Assembly (NCBI GenBank): GCA_025936615.1
Contig: JAICSZ010000011.1
Span: forward strand, 1-14,600
DNA from: Pedococcus sp.
Lineage (GTDB): Bacteria; Actinomycetota; Actinomycetes; Actinomycetales; Dermatophilaceae
DNA length: 14,600 nt
Direction of reading: 5' to 3'
Position 1 is the stretch's first letter; the number at the start of each line of letters is the position of its first letter. A program made the translations under genes and the position numbers. Shown piece by piece: positions 1 through 6,464 of the stretch. Under the pieces are notes generated by a model. That model made no database searches, was not told where the DNA came from, and saw only the letters and a list, made by a program, of their open reading frames with translations.

Positions 1-509
1 ATCGAGCCACCGAGCGTCGGCTGGCAGACGAACGGCCGAGACCCCGCGTCGCGGAACGGACCGGCTGCATCGGCGGCCGTTGCTCGCCCGATGCACTGCT
101 TCCCCGAGCGGCTGTCGTGGGCGACGTAGTACATGACGAAGGCATCGCCGACCCGGACCACCTCGGGTGCCCAGGTGGAACCGGCCTGCGCCCAGGCGCC
201 GAGCTGCGGCAGGGCGTCGGGGCTGCGCACCCAGTGCACCAGGTCCGAGGAGGTGGCGGCCTGGACGTTGGAGCCGCCACCCTGGGTCGCGTAGAGGTGG
301 AAGGTTCCGCCCACCCGGAGCACCCACGGGTCCGGGGTGTCGTCGGCCAGGACCGGGTTGACGTAGGTGCCTGGCGGTGTCGCGGATGCCGTCGGGCTGC
401 TCGTGGTGCTGTCGCCCTCGCGGGAGGAGGCGACACTGCAGCCCGTGAGGACGAGGACCACGGTGGTCGCCGCTGCGGCGCCGAGGGCGGCTCGACCGGT
501 CCGGCCCAC
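1..509 (-). CDS. GH43-family glycosidase lipoprotein, N-terminal part (partial, runs off left edge)
   Basis: The frame read leftwards from GTG at 509 stays open for 169 codons to the window edge. Residues 1-24 form a lipoprotein signal peptide: RTGR near the start, a hydrophobic stretch, then lipobox LTGC with the acylated Cys at 24. A Ser/Thr/Ala/Pro linker follows (about 25-48), then the start of a five-bladed propeller: TPDPWV, whose Asp60 fits the GH43 catalytic base; GTFHLYAT; SSDLVHW; and WAPEVV at 113-118, a family hallmark. The other two catalytic acids lie outside the window. GH43 enzymes mostly cut arabinan or xylan. With GH51 and a sugar importer in the same operon, an arabinofuranosidase or arabinanase held on the outer face of the membrane is likely (inference). 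The start follows the permease stop by 3 nt, with AAGGG in the last permease codons as ribosome site. Confidence 0.85.
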   Translation of the reverse strand, partial: MGRTGRAALGAAAATTVVLVLTGCSVASSREGDSTTSSPTASATPPGTYVNPVLADDTPDPWVLRVGGTFHLYATQGGGSNVQAATSSDLVHWVRSPDALPQLGAWAQAGSTWAPEVVRVGDAFVMYYVAHDSRSGKQCIGRATAADAAGPFRDAGSRPFVCQPTLGGS

Positions 510-512
510 CGC

Positions 513-1364
513 TCAGCCCTTGACGCCGCTCTGCGCGACGCTCTCGACGATCTGGCGCTGGGCGAGCACGAACAGGACCAGTACGGGGACACTGGCGACG
601 ACGGCACCCGCCATGATGAGCGGGTAGTTCGTGGTGGCGGCCCCTTGCAGCGTCGACAGGCCGGCCGGCAGCGTCAGGTGCTTGGGGCTGAAGAGCACGT
701 AGACCGGCCACAGGAAGTCGTTCCAGTTCGTGAGGAACGACAGGACTCCGAGCGTGGCCAGTGCCGGGCGCGAGTTGGGCAGCACGATCCGGAAGAACGT
801 CTGCCACGGACCTGCGCCGTCCAGGGCCGCGGACTCCTCGAACTCCTTTGGCAGGGACAGGAAGAACTGCCGGAGGAAGAACACCCCGAACGCACCGCCG
901 GCTGACGGGACGATGATGGCGGCGAGCGAGTCGAGCCAGCCGAGCTTGCCGACGATGAGGAAGTTCGGCACCAGGAACACGAAACCGGGGACGAAGATGG
1001 TGCCGATCACGAGGGCGGTGACGACCTTCTTGCCCCGGAACTGCATGCGCGCCAAGGCGTAGGCCGCCGCCGCGTCGACGGCGACGATCAGGGCGCTGTT
1101 CGCGAGCCCGGCCACGAGGCTGTTGCCGAACCACCGGAAGACCGGCGTGTTGACGCTGCGCAGCAGCGTGGAGTAGGCCGAGCCCTCTGCGTGCCGCGGG
1201 AGCCACGAGATCGGCAGGGTGGTGGCTTCCTCGGTCCCCTTGAAGGAGGTCGACAGCATGAACAGCAGCGGCGCCAGGAAGATCACCGTGAGGGCGAGCA
1301 GCACCACCCAGAGCCCGCCTCGGCGGACGAGCGCCGCTCGGCCACGAGCCTGGACCACGGCCAT
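513..1364 (-). CDS. ABC sugar importer permease, MalG/AraQ type
   Basis: A 283-residue inner-membrane protein of the carbohydrate uptake-1 permease group. It has an N-terminal membrane segment at about 17-37 (LWVVLLALTVIFLAPLLFML) followed by about five more hydrophobic segments. The cytoplasmic EAA loop is clear: EESAALDGAGPWQTFF followed by RIVLPNSRP, the site that docks the ATPase. The C-terminal SVAQSGVKG resembles the usual V-x-G-x-K-G ending of MalG-type permeases. The ATG at 1364 shares its A with the TGA of the preceding permease, and GGAGG lies 8 nt upstream, so the two are probably translationally coupled. With its partner it should form the pore for an oligosaccharide. The arabino-oligosaccharide assignment (compare AraQ of Bacillus) rests on the neighbouring glycosidases, not on the permease sequence. 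Confidence 0.93.
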   Translation of the reverse strand: MAVVQARGRAALVRRGGLWVVLLALTVIFLAPLLFMLSTSFKGTEEATTLPISWLPRHAEGSAYSTLLRSVNTPVFRWFGNSLVAGLANSALIVAVDAAAAYALARMQFRGKKVVTALVIGTIFVPGFVFLVPNFLIVGKLGWLDSLAAIIVPSAGGAFGVFFLRQFFLSLPKEFEESAALDGAGPWQTFFRIVLPNSRPALATLGVLSFLTNWNDFLWPVYVLFSPKHLTLPAGLSTLQGAATTNYPLIMAGAVVASVPVLVLFVLAQRQIVESVAQSGVKG

Positions 1365-2266
1365 CAGGAGTCCCTCCGCGTGACCAGCCGGACGTTGATG
1401 AGGCTGATCGCCATCAGGATCACCGCGAGTATGTAGCTCATTGCCGCAGCGGCGCCCTGACGGTTCTGGGCCAGTCCGACGTCGGCGATGTACATGATCG
1501 CGGTGCGCGTCTCGTTTGCAGGGGCCCCCTGGGTCACGAGGAAGGACTGGCCGAACATGTTGGCCGACGCCAGGATCGTGAGGGTGACCACGAAGAGCAT
1601 GACGGGGCGCAGGCCCGGGAGCGTCACCCCGAAGAACTGCTGCCTGGCGTTGGCACCGTCGATTGCCGCGGCCTCGTAGAGGTCGGCAGAGATGTCCTGC
1701 AGGCCTGCGAGGTAGATGATCGCGTTGAAGCCCAACGTCCACCACACGGTCATCCCCACGAGCGAGATCCAGGCCCAGGGCAGCTGGGTGGTCCACGGGA
1801 TGTTCTGGGAGATGCCCAGCTTGTCGAGGTAGAAGTTGAGCAGCCCGATGTTCGGGTCGAGCAGGAACCGGAACAGCACGCCGACCACAGCGACGCCCAG
1901 GACGTACGGCGCGAAGAAGACGGCGCGAAAGAAGGTACGTCCCGGGAAGCGGTTGTTGAGCAGCAACGCGACCAGCAGTGGGATGACCACGAGGAACGGC
2001 ACGGACAGGACGGTGAAGATCCCGGTCGCCCGCATGCTCGACCAGAAGGCCGCGCCGTCGCGGGAGTCGGACTTGAACAGGTTGACGTAGTTGTCGATCC
2101 CTGACCAGGGCTGGTGGGGCAGCAGGTAGTCGTAGTCGTGGAGGCTCAGCCAGACGCCGTAGACCGCCGGCCCGAGGACGAAGCACACGAACAGGATCCC
2201 GAACGGCGCGAGGAAGGCGTACGGGGTCAGCTGGCTGCGGACCCGCGCCGGCGCCTGCGTCGCCAT
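1364..2266 (-). CDS. ABC sugar importer permease, MalF/UgpA/AraP type
   Basis: A 300-residue membrane protein with six predicted membrane segments, the first at about 16-36 (YAFLAPFGILFVCFVLGPAV, the usual opening of UgpA/LacF-like permeases). The EAA loop reads DLYEAAAIDGANARQQFF and continues GVTLPGLRPV, with the conserved Gly and Leu-Pro. The length is normal for the family. ATG at 2266 lies 2 nt after the TGA of the binding-protein gene, and the last base of its own TGA is the first base of the next permease start, so binding protein and both permeases look like one translational unit. It is presumably the first half of the heterodimeric pore for the sugar delivered by the lipoprotein at 2269-3633. 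No ATP-binding subunit is encoded in the window. Confidence 0.93.
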   Translation of the reverse strand: MATQAPARVRSQLTPYAFLAPFGILFVCFVLGPAVYGVWLSLHDYDYLLPHQPWSGIDNYVNLFKSDSRDGAAFWSSMRATGIFTVLSVPFLVVIPLLVALLLNNRFPGRTFFRAVFFAPYVLGVAVVGVLFRFLLDPNIGLLNFYLDKLGISQNIPWTTQLPWAWISLVGMTVWWTLGFNAIIYLAGLQDISADLYEAAAIDGANARQQFFGVTLPGLRPVMLFVVTLTILASANMFGQSFLVTQGAPANETRTAIMYIADVGLAQNRQGAAAAMSYILAVILMAISLINVRLVTRRDS

Positions 2267-2268
2267 GG

Positions 2269-3633
2269 TCAGCCGTACTTCTTCTTGTTGCTCTCCAGGA
2301 TCTGGCCGGCTGCCTTGGCCGAGCTGCTGAGCGCTGCCTCGGGTGCGGACTTCCCGAGGATGGCCGCCTGCAGCGCGTCGTAGAGCTTCGCGGTGGCATC
2401 GCCGATGCCTGCGACCGAGGGCGGGAAGTGCACGTCGGGCACCTCTTCGGCGAAGGCGGCGAGCTGCTTCATGGCCTTGAACTCAGCGCTCTGCGCCAGG
2501 GACTTCTCGGCCGGCACCTTGGCACTCTCCGCCCAGTCGATCTCGTGCCGGGTGAACCAGTTGACGAAGTAGCGGGCCGCCTCCGACTTGTTCTGGTCCT
2601 GGTTGCGGGTCTTGGGCAGGACGAACTGGTGGGAGTTGCCCCAGACCCCACCTTGGGACCCGATCTTCGGCAAGGGCGCCGTGGCGATCTTGACGTTGGT
2701 CAGCTTGGTCGCCTCGTTGACCTGCCAGATGCCCTGCCAGTTGAGCGCGTTCGTGCCGTTCTTCAGCGCGATGTAGTCGGCGTCCTGCCCGACATTGCTG
2801 GGCGAGTATCCGTTCTTGACGAGGTTGACCATCCAGGTGAGGGCCTTGACGCCCGCGTCGGAGTCCCAGGTCGCCTTGGTGACGTCGGTGTCGTAGAGGT
2901 CACCACCGAACTGCCACAGCAGGGACTGGAACATGAACCCGCCGGTGAACTGGAACGGGCTGACCCAGCTGCCCTTGATCCCCTTGGACTTGAGCTTGTC
3001 GAGGGCGTCCATGTACTCGCTCTCGTTGGTCGGCGGCTTGGCGGGGTCGAGTCCGGCCTTCTCGAAGAGGGTCTGGCTGTAGTAGAGGCCGAGGTCGTGC
3101 ACGTCGATCGGGATGCCGTAGCGCTGCCCGTTGTACATCCCGCCCTGCCACACGGCATCGGCGAACTGGCTCTGTTGCAGGTTCAGCGCCTTCGCGACAT
3201 CGGCAATGGGGACGATCACCTGCTGTGCGGCCTGGGTGGGGATGTCGTCGATGTGCATGACCGCGATGTCGGGGCCGTTGCCGCTGGACACCGCGGCCGG
3301 CAGCTTCTTGAAGAAGTCAGCCCACTGGGAGACGTTCATGTTCACCTGGACGTTCGACGTCTCCTGGTTGAACTGCGCGATCATCTTCTTGGCGACGTCT
3401 CCGTCTGCGCCGGTCCAGCCGTTCCAGAAGCTGATGGTGACCTTGGGTCCCTTGTAGGTCGCGCCACCACCGCCACCGGTCACCGCGCCTTGTTGGGGCG
3501 CCTTGTTGCTGCCGCCACAGGCCGCGAGCAGCAACGTGCCTCCGATGGCGCCGCCGGCGGAGAGGACGTTCCTTCGGGTGAGCAGCCGGGGGTTCACCGC
3601 ACCGGCTCGGGGACGGACCTGTTGGGGGTTCAT
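2269..3633 (-). CDS. ABC sugar-binding lipoprotein (family 1 extracellular solute-binding protein)
   Basis: A 454-residue protein with a twin-arginine-like signal: TRRNVLSAGG at 19-28, a hydrophobic stretch and lipobox LAAC, acylated Cys at 39. It is therefore probably exported folded by Tat and anchored outside the membrane. The Gly-rich linker GGGGGATYKG precedes the mature fold, which opens KVTISFWNGWTGADGDVAKKMIAQFN, a typical start for sugar-binding proteins of this class; ALNWQGIWQV and the Trp-rich C-terminal half also fit. AAGGAG lies 6 nt before the ATG. It follows abfA by 43 nt with no clear promoter or terminator between them, so it is probably cotranscribed. Ligand inferred from context: arabino-oligosaccharides, as for AraN of Bacillus. 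The Trp-rich face would suit carbohydrate stacking, but the sequence does not prove the substrate. Confidence 0.93.
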   Translation of the reverse strand: MNPQQVRPRAGAVNPRLLTRRNVLSAGGAIGGTLLLAACGGSNKAPQQGAVTGGGGGATYKGPKVTISFWNGWTGADGDVAKKMIAQFNQETSNVQVNMNVSQWADFFKKLPAAVSSGNGPDIAVMHIDDIPTQAAQQVIVPIADVAKALNLQQSQFADAVWQGGMYNGQRYGIPIDVHDLGLYYSQTLFEKAGLDPAKPPTNESEYMDALDKLKSKGIKGSWVSPFQFTGGFMFQSLLWQFGGDLYDTDVTKATWDSDAGVKALTWMVNLVKNGYSPSNVGQDADYIALKNGTNALNWQGIWQVNEATKLTNVKIATAPLPKIGSQGGVWGNSHQFVLPKTRNQDQNKSEAARYFVNWFTRHEIDWAESAKVPAEKSLAQSAEFKAMKQLAAFAEEVPDVHFPPSVAGIGDATAKLYDALQAAILGKSAPEAALSSSAKAAGQILESNKKKYG

Positions 3634-3676
3634 GGCGTACTCCTTGTGTTCTTCAGGGGGGTTTCTCGGGATCGGG

Positions 3677-5179
3677 TCAGGTCGGGCGCTCGACGGTCAG
3701 GACGTGGAAGGAGACGGGGGGCAGGTGTGCAGTGACCCGCCCGTCGGTGAGGGCGGACTTCCCCGGCTGCGGAGCGACCCGCTCCGGGTCCTGGGCCGAG
3801 TTCACGGCACGCAGGTCGGGGTCGGTGATGACGAGGTGATCAACGATCCGGACATCGCCAAGGGACCGCACGTCGACCTGCACGTCGACACCCTCGGCGA
3901 CGTCGCGGCATACGAGGAAGACCGCAAGGCGCCCCGTGTCCTCGTCCCAGGTGGCGGCGGCCTGGATCGCCGGCACGGGCCCGAACCGGGTCGTCGGCAC
4001 GTCGGCCGCGTCAACCGGGACGGTCAGGGAGACGCCACGCGCGTTGGCCGCGACGAGGGCGAAGGGGTGGAAGATGCTCTGCCGCCAGGCGGGGCCGCCA
4101 GGCTCGGTCCGGATCGGCGCGATGATGTTGGCCAGCTGTGCCTGGCAGGCGATGGCGACGCGGTCCGCGTGCTCCAGGAAGGTCGTGAGGTAGCTGCCGA
4201 CGACCACCGCGTCGGCGACCGTGAAGTCGTCCTCGATCAGGTGGGGGGCCCGCTCCCAGGCCCGTTGCGGCGCGGCGTTGTATGCCTTCTGGTACCAGAC
4301 GTTCCACTCGTCGAAGGCGAGCCGCATCACCTTGGGGCTGCGACGGACGGCTTGCACGTGGTCACACGTGGCGACGACCTCGCTGATGAAGGCGCCCATG
4401 TCGACGGCCGAGGCGAGGAAGCTGGCGAGGTCGCCGTCCTCCTCGTAGTAGGCGTGCAGCGAGATGTAGTCCGCAACGTCGTAGGTGTGCTCGAGGACCT
4501 CGCGTTCCCACGCCCCGAAGGTCGACATGTGACGACCCGAGCTGCCGCAGGCGACGAGCTCGATCGTCGGGTCCACCAGCTTCATGGCCTTGCCGGTCTC
4601 CGCGGCCAGGCGTCCGTACTCCGACGCCGTCTTCTGGCCGATCTGCCACGGACCGTCCATCTCGTTGCCCAGGCACCAGGTGCGGATGCCGAAGGCTGCA
4701 TCGGCGCCGTTGGCGCGCCGCTGGTCCGACAGCGCCGTGCCGCTCGGATGGTTCGCGTACTCGACGAGGTCCGCCGCCGCCTGGACGCCGCGTGTTCCCA
4801 GGTTGACGGCGAGGATCGGGTCCACCTCGGCACGACGGGACCACTCCATGAACTCGTGCAGGCCGAACGCGTTGGTCTCGATCGAGCGCCACGCGAGGTC
4901 GAGCCGGGTGGGGCGGTCGGCGACCGGACCCACGCCGTCCTCCCACCGGTACCCGGACACGAAGTTGCCGCCGGGGTAGCGAACGGCGGTGACCCCCAGC
5001 TCACGCGTCAGGTCGACAACGTCGCCGCGCAACCCCGCTTGGTCCGCTGCCGGGTGGCCCGGTTCGAAGATCCCCCCGTAGACGCAGCGGCCCATGTGCT
5101 CGACGAACGAGCCGAACAGCCGCCGGTCGACCGGCCCGATGACGAAGTCGGGATCGACCACCACCCGTGCACCAGCCAC
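3677..5179 (-). CDS. abfA: GH51 alpha-L-arabinofuranosidase
   Basis: A 500-residue enzyme that removes terminal alpha-L-arabinofuranosyl units from arabino-oligosaccharides with retention of configuration. GH51 landmarks in order: DRRLFGSFVEHMGRCVYGGI (19-36 region), VRYPGGNFVSGYRWEDG (66-82), CLGNEMDGPWQIG with the acid/base at Glu173, and LAFDEWNVWY with the nucleophile at Glu291. These positions are nearly those of the studied Geobacillus enzyme (175 and 294). The C-terminal part is the beta domain ending in PPVSFHVLTV. There is no signal peptide, so it acts in the cytoplasm on imported oligosaccharides. The start is GTG at 5179, with GAAGGAG 5 nt before it. The open frame continues far upstream, but only as antisense to the regulator. 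It is the first gene of the operon and lies just behind the double operator. Confidence 0.96.
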   Translation of the reverse strand: MAGARVVVDPDFVIGPVDRRLFGSFVEHMGRCVYGGIFEPGHPAADQAGLRGDVVDLTRELGVTAVRYPGGNFVSGYRWEDGVGPVADRPTRLDLAWRSIETNAFGLHEFMEWSRRAEVDPILAVNLGTRGVQAAADLVEYANHPSGTALSDQRRANGADAAFGIRTWCLGNEMDGPWQIGQKTASEYGRLAAETGKAMKLVDPTIELVACGSSGRHMSTFGAWEREVLEHTYDVADYISLHAYYEEDGDLASFLASAVDMGAFISEVVATCDHVQAVRRSPKVMRLAFDEWNVWYQKAYNAAPQRAWERAPHLIEDDFTVADAVVVGSYLTTFLEHADRVAIACQAQLANIIAPIRTEPGGPAWRQSIFHPFALVAANARGVSLTVPVDAADVPTTRFGPVPAIQAAATWDEDTGRLAVFLVCRDVAEGVDVQVDVRSLGDVRIVDHLVITDPDLRAVNSAQDPERVAPQPGKSALTDGRVTAHLPPVSFHVLTVERPT

Positions 5180-5213
5180 GGTGACTCCTTCGTCCGGAAA
5201 GCGAGGTAGATCC

Positions 5214-5243
5214 GTTGTACAACGTTGGTTGCAACGTTGTAAA
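5214..5243 (-). promoter_or_regulatory. Putative abfA operon promoter
   Basis: Read on the minus strand, TTTACA (5243-5238) is a five-of-six match to a -35 box. It is followed by an 18-nt spacer and TACAAC (5219-5214), a four-of-six -10 box, giving a leader of about 30 nt before the abfA GTG at 5179. Both boxes are embedded in the operator palindromes, so a bound LacI-type repressor would block polymerase directly. The assignment is by inspection only; actinobacterial -35 boxes are variable. Confidence 0.45.
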
Positions 5244-5244
5244 G
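5214..5244. promoter_or_regulatory. Double LacI-type operator between regulator and abfA
   Basis: Two exact copies of the palindrome CAACGTTG lie at 5220-5227 and 5232-5239, with centres 12 bp apart, and smaller palindromes GTTGTACAAC (5214-5223) and GTTGCAAC (5228-5235) interlock with them. The first copy reads TACAACGTTG on the plus strand; the second reads TTTACAACGTTGCA on the minus strand. The even palindrome with a central CG fits LacI-family operators, where hinge-helix leucines insert at the central step. A third copy precedes the arabinanase at 6398. By position these sites should control abfA and autoregulate the regulator gene. Confidence 0.75.
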
Positions 5245-5338
5245 TGCAGTCGCCAGATCCGCAGAGCCGACGGTCGGGCCGCCTAGACTGCACGGGCCGG
5301 CGCCGGAGGCCGGAGAGCTGGCCAAGGAGGTCGACGCG

Positions 5339-6346
5339 ATGGGACCGACGTCTCCGGGGCTCAAGGACGTCGCCAGACGCGCCGGGGTCTCCGTCAAGAC
5401 CGTCTCCAACGTCATCAACGCCTACCCCCACGTCAGCCCGGGCACGCGGTCGAAGGTGCAGGCGGCCATCGACGAGATCGGCTATCGCCCACACCAGGGC
5501 GCCCGCCTCCTGCGGACGGGCCGCAGCGGACTGGTCGCGCTCTCGGTGCCTGAGATGACGCCGTACTTCGCGGAGATCGCCGAGCTGGTGATGAACGAGG
5601 CCGAGGCGCGGGGCTGGACGGTGCTGATGGACCGCACCCATGGCGAGCGCCGTCACGAGCGGTGGGCCGCAGGGGGGATCAGCCGCGACCTCATCGACGG
5701 GCTCATCGCAAGCCCTCTGTCGATGACCCCGGCGGACCTGGCCTCCGCGCGCTCGGTCCTGCCCGTCGTGCTGCTCGGCGAGCGGCTCTCCAACGTCGGC
5801 GCCGACCACGTGGCCATCGACAACGTGCGGGCGGCGCAGCTGGCGACGGCGCACCTGCTCGCCGGCGGTCGCACCCGCGTGGCGGCGATCGGCGCCCAGT
5901 CCAAGCCGAACGGCACGTCCGTCCAGCGGCTCGAGGGTTACCGAGCGGCCCTGGTCGAGGCCGGGATCGCGTATGACGAGGAGCTCGTCCGGACCGCGTT
6001 CGAGTACCACCTGGCCGACGGGCACGCGGCGATGCAGCAGCTGCTGGCGCTCCCGGACCCGCCCGACGGCGTGCTGTGCTTCAACGACTTGCTCGCGCTG
6101 GGCGCCATGCGGGCCGTGCACTCCGCCGGCCGAAAGGTCCCCGGTGACGTTGCCTTCGTGGGCGTCGACGACATCGAGGAGTGCGCCTACGCCGAGCCCC
6201 CACTCACCTCGGTGCGACCGGACAAGGCGTTCATCGCTCGGACGGCCGTGAGCCTGCTGGCGGAGCGGATCGCCGGTGGCCACGAACGCGGCCCCCAGGA
6301 TGTCGTGGCTCCGCACGAGCTGCGCGTGCGGGCCAGCTCGTCATAG
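5339..6346 (+). CDS. LacI-family transcriptional regulator of the arabinan locus
   Basis: A 335-residue repressor of normal LacI/GalR length. The helix-turn-helix is at 8-27 (LKDVARRAGVSVKTVSNVIN). The hinge follows in YRPHQGARLLRTGRSG, with Leu57/Leu58 in the position that intercalates into the operator centre. Residues 65-335 form the periplasmic-binding-protein-like sensor domain, with LIDGLIASPL, the VAIDNVRAA segment, FNDLLALGAMRA and FVGVDDIEECAYAEPPLTSVR. AAGGAGG lies 8 nt before the ATG. The gene is divergent from abfA across two palindromes and sits upstream of the secreted arabinanase, whose leader carries a matching site. The likely effector is L-arabinose or an arabino-oligosaccharide (inference from neighbours). 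A TAGACT at 5284-5289 could be its -10 box, but no good -35 is seen. Its stop is followed by the arabinanase promoter region. Confidence 0.95.
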   Translation: MGPTSPGLKDVARRAGVSVKTVSNVINAYPHVSPGTRSKVQAAIDEIGYRPHQGARLLRTGRSGLVALSVPEMTPYFAEIAELVMNEAEARGWTVLMDRTHGERRHERWAAGGISRDLIDGLIASPLSMTPADLASARSVLPVVLLGERLSNVGADHVAIDNVRAAQLATAHLLAGGRTRVAAIGAQSKPNGTSVQRLEGYRAALVEAGIAYDEELVRTAFEYHLADGHAAMQQLLALPDPPDGVLCFNDLLALGAMRAVHSAGRKVPGDVAFVGVDDIEECAYAEPPLTSVRPDKAFIARTAVSLLAERIAGGHERGPQDVVAPHELRVRASSS

Positions 6347-6397
6347 GTCGCCGCGCGCAACCGCTGGAGCTGGGGCGGAGATGTCCGTTCCATGGTG

Positions 6398-6426
6398 TTT
6401 ACAACGTTGCATGCCGGTGTCATCCT
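6398..6426 (+). promoter_or_regulatory. Operator and putative promoter of the secreted arabinanase
   Basis: TTTACAACGTTGCA at 6398-6411 repeats exactly the 14 bases found on the minus strand in front of abfA, including palindrome CAACGTTG (6402-6409). TTTACA (6398-6403) also resembles a -35 box. With a 17-nt spacer the -10 would be CATCCT (6421-6426), a weak match. The site lies 52 nt after the regulator stop and about 55 nt before the arabinanase start, so the arabinanase probably has its own promoter under the same regulator. Confidence 0.65.
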
Positions 6427-6464
6427 GAGCGGAACCCGCCTGCTCGAGAATGAGGAGTGCTGTC

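Noticed and set aside
513..2399. Upstream extension of the second permease to 628 codons
   Set aside because: The first 345 codons are an out-of-frame shadow of the first permease; the true start at 1364 overlaps its stop and has GGAGG.
3677..6316. A single minus-strand frame of 879 codons that would extend abfA across the regulator
   Set aside because: The part beyond 5179 is antisense to the LacI-family gene and has no GH51 similarity; GTG 5179 has a strong ribosome site and gives the normal GH51 length.
6450..6452. ATG start for the secreted arabinanase
   Set aside because: No ribosome site precedes it and the ATG overlaps GAGGAG, which is correctly spaced for GTG 6465.
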